Positions 38,557-49,375 of a DNA stretch of 64,000 nucleotides are shown piece by piece. The position numbers and the translations under genes are program-made. Each line of letters opens with the position of its first letter. The stretch's first letter is position 1. Source of the stretch: Motacilla alba alba (Eukaryota > Chordata > Aves > Passeriformes > Motacillidae); assembly GCF_015832195.1 (NCBI RefSeq), contig NC_052018.1, positions 28,920,115-28,984,114 on the forward strand. Reading direction: 5' to 3'. The notes under the pieces are model-generated. The model worked only from the letters and a program-made list of their open reading frames with translations. It had not been told where the DNA came from and ran no database searches.

Positions 38557-41164
38557 GTCTGGCAATGGAGTACCATGAAGGAAAGCATGATGCTGGGAAG
38601 TAACAAGCACCTTTGAATTTAAGATAACCACACTTTGTGAGTGATCTAACCCAGCAATCTGCTTCCCAAAAGCTCTACATCACAATTACACAATGGGGAA
38701 TTGAATTGGGACTGTGAACATGTCTTGAGGATGGAGAAAGGGAAGAGAGCTAGTTATGTAAATGGTAAGGGCAAAAAGATGTATTTGAAACTATAAACAA
38801 TTCTTATTGAACTGAATTAGTGAAAGTGAGAAGATGATCTCAGTGTCAGTATTGGTACAGCTCTGTTTCATACCTATAATTAGAGATTCACAGGAGAATA
38901 GATTATCAACTCTCTCCTTTAACATGGGAAATTACCTACCTCCTAACTTCTAGGTGAAAGTGCTGGTGAAACATGCCTGTTCTGTTACATTGACTGTTGT
39001 TGCCTTTTGCTTCAGCCTGAGGCACTGAGAGGTTTTGCTCCAAAATTCTCTTTCACAAGAGTAGGACACTGTTGAGAAATAGGGCACTCAGATTCCTCCA
39101 GAAATACAGAGGAATGGGACCCAAGGCTTTCTGTACCCTATGGCAGTGCTTTAACCCAGGGGATAGGAAAAAAGAGAACTACATCTCTTCAACTACAATT
39201 TTTGTGAATTTTCTCTGCAATACATCTTCCAGACACATGTGCCCAGCAAATTCAACCTGCATTTGCAAATAGTTTCAGGATATTTTCACTACAACATAAA
39301 AAGAAAAATAAAAAAGTTCGTATTAAGCTAAGTTCATATCTCCAAGCATCATTAATCACAACCTATCTCTCTAATTGTTTCACAAAATTCTGCAGATAGT
39401 ACAGTAGTAGCCACATGAGAAAAGTCTACTTCAAGTTAATTGAGTGTTTGCATAGCGTTTGGTGTTCTAAGACTTTTACTTTATTAGGTATAATTTTGGT
39501 CAGCTCACTATTAGGAAAGTATACTTTAGCTGGAGATGATACAGGAAACCTCAATATAGTTAATACAAAGATGTAAGGACTAATACTAAAAGGTGGTGAA
39601 CAGCATGTGAACTTTTCATTTTTTTCCAAACACTCTCAGTTTGCTTTATTTTTATTTTGATCACCTGTTTCTGTTCCTCACTTACACCCTGTTTTATATA
39701 AATCACTGTGCATCTTTAGTGGGAGCCTAGTTTACATTGTAGAGAGAGTGTGCATTATAATTTTACAGAATCTATCCTAAACGGCACTTTTAATTTTCCT
39801 TTGTTATGTTGCTTTGAAATCACTTCTGTTTCCCCATAAACATTCCCTGTGATCATTTCTTTCCTTCTGCTAGTGCTGAGCTTGTCCAATGACTCCATCA
39901 CCTCTAAGCTATTGATCTGTCTGACGTCTGACTCAACCTGCTTGCAGTTATCTGGAGTGCTCCAAAGATAGATCAAAGAGATTCATTACCTACTTCTCTG
40001 ACACAAAATGTCTAGAAGAATAACACTTATCCTCAGTCAACAAACAATTCTTGGAGATATTTTTAAATAATTTTTAATAATAAGAAGAAATTTATTCACT
40101 GAAGTAGCAAAATGGTGGCAACATACATACAAAAAAATGACTTATGTAAATAGAATTCTCCTTGATTAGGCCATGGCTCAATAGGATCTCTTGTGTACTT
40201 CTCCAGCTAGGTTTGATACATATAATGAAGTTGAGTCACTTTTAATTAAAAGCTAACTGGAGTTGTAATGAAAAAAAAAGGAAAAAAATGTATAAATAAA
40301 CAAAATAATATATTTTAAAAATTAACTCTTATTTTTATGAGTACTGAACTGTTCATAATACAGTACATGTTTTCTTTATACCAACATGTATAAATGGGTG
40401 TTTACAGACACAGATGGAAAAGTCACTGCTGACTGCTGTTCAATCTTGTTCAGCTCTTCTTGCCTTGTATTACAATACATTTGTAAGTTCAATTTACAAC
40501 AACTTTGAGATAGGCAGAATTTGTGTTTGCATTCCAGAAGTTTAAGTCAAAAGAATTCTTGAAAATCCATATTAAAGAAAATTAAATTATTCTTAGTTTA
40601 TTCCTTCAGAATTTTGCTTAGGACGTACTAGACAAATGGGTAGAAACACAAAAGAAGTAGCAATCAGCATCTCCATCACAGTAAAGTACAAGTTTAAGGT
40701 CTCTCAAAAGCCAACAGAAATGGAGTTTGTGAAGAAGGTCTAAGTACCTAATTTGTTGTAGGCCGAATCTGGTGGTCAAAGATCTGGTTGTAGTATACAG
40801 GTCTTACTATCATTGACTTCAGAGAGGTCAGGCCTATGTTTTGTCTTTGTAGTCAAATTCCCTGTACTTCTAAAATTAATTGAAATTATACTGTAACTTT
40901 GAAAAAAACTGTACCTACATCTTTACTTACTTCTATTATATTATTATTATTCTGTTGTATTAGTACTGGATTTATAATATGAGTTGTGCTTTTTAGAAAG
41001 ATCTTAAGGACACAGAAATAGCATTCATTATAAAGAAAGCAATGGGTTTTTTTATGGGAGCTAAGGGGAAGCAATTAAGGGGGGAAAGGTGAGTCATCAG
41101 TATTTAGGTCAATAGAAATAAAAGCAGAACTCGCAGTGGCAGACAGACAGTACGAAAGGAACAG

Positions 41165-41187
41165 AGGGTGGGTGAGGGTGGGTGAGG
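41165..41187 (+). repeat. Short G-rich tandem repeat
   Basis: The unit gagggtgggt is repeated with a 10-bp period for just over two copies. Confidence 0.8.
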
Positions 41188-42710
41188 CTGAAAGCAGACT
41201 CAGAGAAAGACAATAGGCTGGACTGGCTCCAGGCACAGCATGGAAAACAACAAACATAATGCTGACAAGATACACTGTAATGTGTGCTAGAGGCAAGGCT
41301 GAGAACTTGTCTCAGTGGGAGAAGTGTCTTATACTGTAATTAACTGGAAAGTATTCAGGAAAAGAAAATATTCAAATAAAGTGTGAACTTCTATGGAAAA
41401 CAGACTCTGCTGGCTAGGCACCCAAATGTTGTAAGCAAAGTTAAAACTGTATCAATTGGATTACTTTAAGACATTGAACCATTGATAGTGGCTTTTTTTT
41501 CCTCTCTTACTCTGTAAGAGTTTGGAAGCAGAACTATTTTTCTTGTTCAAGCACCAAGAGTTTCCTTGGTAATATATTCAAGAGCTGCTCCAAGTATGTA
41601 CTTTTATTCTTTGTATGGGTTGTACAAAGGGTCAAAGACAGGAGACATAGCTTTGAAATTAAGGTGATTCAAAGTACATGAAGAAACATTTCCAAATTGG
41701 TAGGGTAGAAGTGAAGGCTTCAGCACCTACTTAGAGATGAGATATGTAGAAAGGACAGGCCTGGAAAAGAAGTGTTAATCGAATGAATGGCAGAGGGAGA
41801 GGAAAACAAGTTCAGTTAGCCATTGTTGGTAGAAACTGGAATTAGAAAGTTTCAGTTAGAAAGTGGAATTAGGAAAAGGAAGAAAAACAGAATACAGTTA
41901 TAAACTTTGGCCCAATCTTAAGCCTTTGCCATTTTGAAAGTGTAACATACGCATAAGAGAAATCTAATGGATTTTTTTAATGTAACTTTGTTAGTGAACT
42001 ATAGAGTTTCTCGAAAGTGAAAAGTTCATTGTGCCTATCAGATTCTTCATTATTATACTCCAGTGCTTTTCTGAATCTGTTTTCTCCAGCAACATAAAAA
42101 CTGAAGCCAGAATTACCATTCCAGTTTTGGTCTTTCTCTTTGGTGTTCTTGAGTATCTCAGGAATTCACTACTGAATGCAGTGAATACTTGTTCACGGTG
42201 TTTTATTCCTGTCTCTGCTTCCTCTGAAGCTTGTACTTTTGCAGGTGATATGGATAGATTGCACTGGTAGCAGAGTTGCCATTCAAAGAGGTCAGTTGGC
42301 TGGGAACACACTTTAGATTCCCAGTAATCCTCAATAATGCTGGGAAAAGGACTTTTCTGTACCAAAGCTTTACCACCTCTGACATAAAAATAATCTTGAC
42401 CTCACTTGCAGAATTATTTACAGATACACAGTTGTACAACTCTCTAGTTTTCCCTCATTTTTAGTGACTTTGGTGATGTGTTCATTCATTTTAACAGAAA
42501 CTTATTTAATTAGTTACAAACTAACTCCACTCAGTGATCAGTTTCTTCAGGTTGATTTTGTTCTCTGGCCTACTTTACCTGCTTTGTCCCTGTTATTTTT
42601 TCCAAATATTTCTCTCACAATTAGTAAAGGGAAAAGAAACTTAGTTGAAAAAGTTGCAAAGTCAGTGTGACCTGAATGAATGTGATATTCAGAGCTACTC
42701 ATGGGCAGAT

Positions 42711-43187
42711 ATGGCAGAAAAGAAGAAAACTTTCAAAATTTTCATAATTGATGGGGCAAAAAAAGCAGGAACTCCAAAGAAACTGCCTAAAGAACAGTTA
42801 GCTGCTGAGGCTCAAAAGAGATGAAAAAGCTGTAGATATTGACCTTCTTTTTGAGATTCTCAAGAAAGATCAATAATATTGAGATCACAAGCAGTGGAAG
42901 AAAAAAAAAAAACTCAGAAAGCTATAATCAGAATCACATGATAGATCATAAAGGACCTGTAAAAGAAATGTTCCGAGCAGAGCGAGGACTGAAATTGAAG
43001 TTTAAAAATCATCAAGGAATATATGTTGTAAAACCTAGTCAGGGAAGTGGGAGGATGATCATTGGGTTTGCATAAGAAGAGATTAGAGGTTATGAGGTCA
43101 AATATATATGGTTTCCAAAACTAGCGAAAATTGTGACAGTTTAACGCAGAGAGAAAAACATCAAGTGGAGGATAAAAAAGTAGGCTG
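42711..43187 (+). pseudogene. Frameshifted intronless coding remnant, lysine-rich, parent unrecognised
   Basis: An ATG at 42711 opens a 37-codon frame (starting MAEKKKTFKIF, later KKAGTPKKLPKEQ) that ends at TGA 42822-42824. A +1 shift continues a coding-like K/E/D-rich segment (EKAVDIDLLFEILKKDQ) to a TAA at 42874. A further shift leads into the frame that is open to TAA 43073-43075 and includes 'MFRAERGLKLKFKNHQG'. Past that stop the same frame still reads coding-like (RGYEVKYIWFPKLAK) to another stop at 43142, and a terminal TGA is reachable at 43185. Two frameshifts and at least two in-frame stops within about 160 codons, with no intron-like gaps, suggest a processed pseudogene, and the AT-rich sequence to about 43600 could be its 3' UTR. 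I cannot name the parent. No poly-A tail or target-site duplication was identified, so a decayed single exon is an alternative. Confidence 0.55.
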
Positions 43188-46100
43188 ATCTGCTGATTTT
43201 GTGTATAATACAAATGATGATAAATGAGCACACCTATAAATAATGAAAACTAAGCTATCAACTGTATTCACAGATACCCATGTGGTTTTTGTGTCCATCT
43301 GAAAGGTTTACTCACTCCTTTGTATTATGGATGTTGCTTACATTAAACAGCTTCACTGTGTCTTTGATTTTGCCAAGAAGAAACTCTTCGACTTGATTTT
43401 TTTTAAAGATTGAAAGTCTTCCATAAAAAGTGGAGCACTTCAGTGCCTCAGGATGGCTCTACACCATACTCACTGATTTGAAATTATTGCAGCAGTTCAC
43501 TTTTTGTAATACATGTCTTTCTTTTAAATGGTAGGGATTCTCGGCTTGTAAATGAGAAAATAATTTAAAATTATTGGTGTGCTTCATATTTTTAGGAGAC
43601 CTTCATTCTTCCAAATTAGAATTCCAATTTGTGAAGCGCTCCAATAACTTTAAATTGCTGTGTACTCTGGATCCAAATCCTAAACTTTCGAAAGTGAAGA
43701 CCTTTTAAAACTGCTGAAATAATTCTGAGTTAAATTACAGATACATGACTAGAATTACAATTTAGTTTCATTTTAAATCCTTAATTTAAAAAATCCTGAT
43801 CTGAACCAACTACATAAACTCATATGTTCCGTTTCTGTTGCTCTTGAATTTTTCACAGTCGTGTTAAAACCTTTCTGTTTAATTATCATGAATGTCAAAG
43901 TATTTTTGGGAAAAGCTGAGTTCTTTAATATCTTTTTGAAAGGGACACTTTCTGCATTTTCTAGCACACTATGTATAGACCTCAGACTACTTGCAAGTCA
44001 TTAAGTTTCTCTATATATGGCCCACAAAACTCATCTGTAGTTACCATTGACAGAACCATGTGATGATCTGCGGTAGGCTGGGAAAGCCAGAGGCAGGAGC
44101 TGATCAACATTTGGAGATCCAGGTTTTCTCCCAGTTCTTCCTTTTATCTTGCACAACTGCAAGAATGTATATTGAAGCTTTCTTTTTGAGGCTTTACAAT
44201 GCAATGTTTAGTCATGTAAATGCATGATTTTCGCTGTCCATCCACAACCTATCCTGAGTTATGAAGGACTACTACATAGTGCACCAATGTTTATACATAA
44301 AACAAAGTCAGAGGAAACAGTTTCTCCACTATTCAGATACAATCTGCTGGGTGCTCAGCCCTTTTATGCATATTTTTTGTGTAAAACCATTGATCCAGAA
44401 TTTTCTGGACATTTGCAAAGTAGAGTGTGGAGCAGCATTCCATGCAAACACAAAAATTTATGCATAGCACTTCTATAATTTCATATAAAACTATCTGAAT
44501 GCTCAGAAATGTGAGGGAACAAGAGTGAAATCTGAATGCATACTTTGTTGAATTGATGTGCTGGCATTTGAGTTTGCCATATATGCACATGACATTCCCC
44601 ATAAATGCATCAATTGCCCAAAAAATCACTCAACTACAAGCATATTACCATTGTAACAGAAAAATGTAAACAAGTATGTAACCTTCTTTATATTTAAAAT
44701 AAAAAATAATGTATTCCTCCTTAGCCTGCTAAAGAGGTAAAAGGGATCTCAACATTTGACATTGATTTTTTTAAAGTAGGGCCACACTTATTGGTACATT
44801 CTGTCTCACAGTGTTGCATTGATGCCAATCACCTTAATCAGCTGAATAAACTCAGTTCATGCCTGCTGTGCATTTCTGAAGAGGTACAAACAAGCAAAGC
44901 AAAGCACACCAGTGATACTGGCTAAATATATTACAAATAATATTGAAAAGGCATTAGGTTTAACAGCTAAGCAACTAGAATCAAAATTGAGGAGATGCAG
45001 GTATCCTGGTATTGAGTTTTATTTGACCCTGCCTAAAAATGGGTTTATATGTCTTCTCTTAACCAGAAGTAGTTGGAAGAGTGATTCTTCATTCTTCTGT
45101 TAAAGCTTTTTTACATCCATATATACTTTCCATTACCTTTAAAAGAATATGTCAACATAAACACCGAAAGTTCAGACTTTTTATCTGAATAAGGGATGTA
45201 AATGTAGGGAAATATTTCCATCTTACAGAATAGGGTAAAGCCCCTTTCTCAGCTGTCTGCCCTCCCTTTCAAGCCTGAATTTCATGTAGCTCTGAACTGC
45301 CTGAGGCTGATTTAAGACCGTGGATGACAAAAATTGTGTAAATATATTTGTTGCAATGCCAAAGATGGTACAGGCTCCTGTTATGAATGAATTCCAACAA
45401 TATCCATGCTTGGATGTTTGTGCAGTTTTCATGGTAAGTTTATGGTCTAGGTTGGGATCTATATGGGATCAATACTTTTGCATGTACGTAGTGCCCAGTG
45501 ACATTTCTTCACACCAAAGATGCCTCCAGAATGCTCACAGTTTATCCTGGAAGTGGAGATGGCTCTCTTTTTGCCTGACATCTGTAAGCAGATAAAATTA
45601 TTTAGTTCCCAGCTTTCTTTGTTCCTCTTCTCTTTTCTGGAGAGTCTGGCTTCAGTCAGTAACCACATTACTCACTTTGCCTGCTGGCTTCATCCTGAAG
45701 TCTTACAGTTAAGGATCATGCTATAGCTATGGATTTGACCCAGAGAATCTTCCTTATGAGATCCTGAACCCATTGCCATTATTATCACCAGGAAAAGGAG
45801 GGCAGTGCAGTGATGTATTGTTTTAAACTCTCCTACTCCACTGACCTGCCTGTGGGAGTCCCAAGTTGGCTCTCTGCCACCATCAGCTCTGTTTGAACAG
45901 GAAAGCCTGCTTTTAACACAGAGAAAATCAGTGCAGTGGGCAATGGGATGTGAGAAATTACATGCAAGCAGTATAGTTATTTTAGGATTTTTTTCCCTAT
46001 GTTTTCCAGCCGTTTTTCCCTATTCCCAGTTACAAAGAGAAGTGCTAAGAAAAGTAACAAAATTAATCAGATGCATAACAGGAGAAATAACTACTCACAA

Positions 46101-47360
46101 TAAAAATATTTGCTCATAAGACATGTTGACAGAAGTTTTCAATTTGGAACATTGGTTAAATTCATTTTTATATACAAATTTATAGATTTTAAAGAAAATC
46201 GATAACATCATAACTAGAGAATTTTGGGCCAATTTTGGTAAATATTCAGGAATTTTAGGTCTTAAATACCCATGCTTCAGAAAAAGAAAGGAAAATATTT
46301 CCTCTGTCATTCTGACAAAGAGGAAATCACTTCATATACGTAAAAATTTCTTGTCTAGAAATCCGCAGTGGGAATCTTACAAATTCAGTAAGCCTTATGC
46401 GAGAATGACAAAAACTTGTTACATGAAAAATACATGTTGCATTTATTCATAGCAGACCGTCTGAACATACTGTTCTTATTCTGACATGTGAGATGTGAAC
46501 CTATAATCAGCTGACCTCCTTTCATCTAGAGATAAGAGATTACTTCTATGGACTTGTTTGGGGGCTTTTTAGAATTTTATTTCACATGCAAAGAGATAGA
46601 AAGCTGGAAATGAAGGCTGTGTAAATTTTATGCAAACTTTCTGTCTGCCTTGAATTTCAGACCCTATTGAAAGAAGCATTGATTTTCAAATTTCAGGCTA
46701 AAATTCCTCAGATTTTGGCTGGTTCAATTATTTTAAATATTAATTAATTGAAAACGTAGGCTCTGTTTGTTGTTAAAACTAGGTGACTATTTGCTGAGTA
46801 AGCAAAATTCAACAGTTCTGTCTTGTGTTTTATATTCAGATAAAACACAAAACCAGAAAACATTAACCTGGCTTCAGATTTTACTGCAACCTCTTCAAGA
46901 AAAGCTGTGCCAGAAACTATATTTTGGAGACACTCTTCAATGTATGTCCACTGGAATTGCATCTGAGTTTGATGCCATCTACTAATATTAGTCTAATTGT
47001 TGTGTAAAAGTCATTTTAAGAGCACTGAAGCTCTCCAAATAAGTTCTAAAACACATGATCCAAAAGTCTCTATCTATAATTACATAAAATTAAAATTTCT
47101 CTGAAAATTGTGCCAAAATAGTTCTTTAATTTAATTTCAGTTTCTTTGGTTAAAATTGCCAGAGGCTATTCTGATTACTGTTATTGGGTGTGTACTATGT
47201 TGTTTTGGAACTCTAGTGCTACACACTTGCCACCACCTCACTTTGTGAGGTATAAAAAGATACATATGGTTTAGTGCTATGAGATCTGATTCTTGGTCCT
47301 CACTGTTGCAGAATTCTTTATAGTGAGGCCACAATGACAGATTTAGAAAAGAATGAGGAT
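43188..47360. other. AT-rich non-coding region, no gene recognised
   Basis: About 4.2 kb. The first 400 bp may be 3' UTR of the pseudogene upstream. Open frames (up to 98 codons, for example 44333-44629 minus and 45320-45595 plus) have no recognisable domains. No repeat family recognised. Confidence 0.5.
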
Positions 47361-47990
47361 TTAAAATGGTGTCTGCTTCCCCCTAGGTATCATATATTTC
47401 TGAGGCATTAAACTGTACAAAATTTCTAAATGTCCAAACCTTGTAATCAGCTTGGTATGCAGGCAACACAGATGAGAAGGAATATTAAGGGCTAGTTTTA
47501 TAACATCAATCTGTCTGTCATCAGCATACAAATGAAATTTAGGCCAACATTGACAGATCAGATTATTAAAGAGAATGAGGTACAGATTAAAAATCAGGGC
47601 CTTGAGGAGAGAAAGTTGTGTGACACCTGCAGAGAAATTTTTGTGGAACTGATCAAGCCACAGGAGGTAAGACAATCTCATTTGTATAGAGTTAAGTAGA
47701 ACCAAGAAATAACACTTCAAAGCACTTCTTAAAAAGAACTGAATATCTACCTATGTCAAAGATAGCTATTAAAGGTTGGAGGCTAACTAGGAAAAATTCT
47801 GCTTAGATTCTCAAGGAACTGCTGGTGACTGTAGTGATGAAAGCTTGGTAATGTATTGTGATCTGAAACCAAACTAATCCTAAAAGAGCAAGTGCCTATC
47901 AGAAGGCAAATAGAACAACTATGAGTTCAAGACAATTAGTAGAAAAAAAAATTAGATTCTCAAATAAATGATCTAATTATAAGAGAAATA
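47361..47990 (-). mobile_element. L2-clade-like LINE reverse transcriptase remnant 1, minus strand
   Basis: A 119-codon minus-strand frame (47361-47720) is open across part of an RT domain. It reads FSAGVTQLSLLKALIFNLYL, where the first residues align with the 'GVPQGSVLGPLLFxLY' motif B region, followed by FHLYADDRQI; the catalytic YADD (47517-47528) is intact. Upstream, in another frame, 'IAIFDIGR' (FD at 47755-47760) matches motif A of the 'LSAAFDTVDH' type, which with YADD points to the L2/Rex-like branch rather than CR1 (FADD). The A-to-C distance is about 77 codons, slightly short. Frameshifts show it is dead. The DNA out to about 47990 still resembles the region before motif A. No 3' tail seen. 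Confidence 0.7.
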
Positions 47991-48091
47991 AAAGTTAAAA
48001 TTAATTTTAGGGTCCTTTACAAATTTTTACAGTGACTGACATGAGTATGAAGAAGTTTTCATGAAGCAAAGTTAGTATATTGACAGATCAT
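47991..48091. other. Spacer between LINE fragments
   Basis: About 100 bp of AT-rich sequence with nothing recognised. Confidence 0.5.
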
Positions 48092-48434
48092 ACAGAATCA
48101 TAGAATCATTTTGATTGCAAAAGACCTCTAAGATCATTGGCTCCAATCATTAATGTAACAGTGGCAAATCCAACACTAAACCATGTCCTTAAGTGCCACA
48201 TCTATACATTTTTTAAATACTTCAGGGATACTGACTTAACCACTTCCCTTGGTAGCCCATGCCAATGCCTGGCAATCCTTTCTGTGAATAAATTTTTCCT
48301 AGTATCCAATCTAAACCTCTCCTAATGCAATCTGAGCCCATTTTCTCTGGCCCTGTCACTTGTTACTTGGGGAAACAGATGGGATCTCACCACACTATAC
48401 CCTCCTTTCAGGCAGTTGTGGAGAAAAATAAGGA
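48092..48434 (-). mobile_element. CR1 LINE 3' fragment, minus strand
   Basis: Begins 'acagaatcatagaatcatt', then 'gattgcaaaagacctctaagatcattggctcc', 'ccaacactaaaccatgtccttaagtgccac', 'ttcctagtatccaatctaaacctctcc', 'ctctggccctgtcacttgttacttgggg' and 'ctcctttcaggcagttgtggag'. This is the reverse complement of a CR1 3' end of about 340 bp, 5'-truncated. The subfamily resembles the 58.7 kb copy. It lies between the two L2-like remnants in the same orientation. Confidence 0.9.
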
Positions 48435-48779
48435 CAATCACTCCCTGGTCCTGCTGTCCCCATGATTTCTGATCTATCAAATTGGTAACTGTTTCTCTGA
48501 GAAGACCTGACAGTGAATATTTCCTTGGGTTTGAAACACTGCTTAGTTTAACCATCAGCTTAAGTACAAGGTATAGGGAAAACATTAAGAGTAATGAGGA
48601 CATGATCACCTGTTATTTTGAAGAGAAAGAGTACCAAATCCTAGCCAGAAAAATAGAGAGCATCTGAGAGCATGTTACTTTGTTACTTAGAAAATCAAAG
48701 CAATTTGTCACAGGTGCTAGAAAGCACTCCCAGGTTACCTTCAAGTTTTTACAACAGTAGCAGAGGAATCAATCAATCC
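48435..48779. other. Spacer, nothing recognised
   Basis: About 345 bp between the CR1 tail and the second L2-like remnant. No clear coding or repeat signal; it could include decayed LINE sequence. Confidence 0.5.
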
Positions 48780-49230
48780 AGGAAAGTGTATGCCCAAAAC
48801 TGAAAACATTTTCCCATGCTGTAATTAGTATAATGCCTGATAAATATCCAGTGGTTACACATTGATAATAGATAACAAAGGGCTGATTATTGAACCCTGG
48901 GAATGCCTCAATTCTGATTCCACATGGATGATTAAAAGTTGTATGTAGGGTGTTAAATCCATTAGAAGCATTCAAGTGTAATACAAGTAATTACCAGACA
49001 TGTTTCAGGAGTAGAAAACAAAATTTCATGGTGTGTAATATCAAATGTTGCAGTAAACTTACAGAGAAAGGAAAGAAAAGGAAAACCCTTGGCACAGTTT
49101 GTCAGCAGACCATTTTTCATTTTTTATCTGCTAGGAGGAACTTCAAGGCAGACTTGAAATATTTTTCAGCAGCTTTGTTGCAATTGAGCAAAACCAGAAC
49201 AAGTGCCTCATACATGAGAATTTAGGCAAA
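48780..49230 (-). mobile_element. L2-clade-like LINE reverse transcriptase remnant 2, minus strand
   Basis: On the minus strand, 'tttactgcaacatttgat' (FD at 49040-49045) translates F-T-A-T-F-D-I-T-H-H, matching motif A 'LTAAFDTVDH'. About 44 codons downstream, ggcattcccagggttcaata (complement of 48888-48907) matches the 'GIPQGS' motif B in a frame broken by stops. No clear YADD remains. Both motifs in order and orientation support a dead L2-like RT fragment. Because motif A also occurs in the remnant at 47361-47990, these are two copies rather than halves of one. Confidence 0.6.
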
Positions 49231-49249
49231 AGATAGAGGAATTGAAATT

Positions 49250-49375
49250 AATTTGTCAAACAAACAAAGGAACAAACCAAAAAAAACACTAAAAAAAAAC
49301 CAAAAAAACAAACTACATCAAACCCAGAAACAACAGGAGAAAACAAAACAAACAAAAAAAAAAAACAGGACCAAA
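49250..49375 (+). repeat. A-rich low-complexity tract
   Basis: About 125 bp of A with scattered C and G (caaacaaa, accaaaaaaa units). It abuts the 5' side of the L2-like remnant (which is on the minus strand), so it is not the tail of that element. Confidence 0.85.

Larger units (their letters stand above)
36221..42710. other. AT-rich non-coding region, no gene recognised
   Basis: About 6.5 kb without recognised gene or long repeat. Includes a (CAA)n-A tract at 38531-38556 and a small G-rich tandem repeat at 41165-41187 (gggtgggtga unit, period 10). Overlapping frames at 41991-42464 on both strands have no domain signature. Confidence 0.5.
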
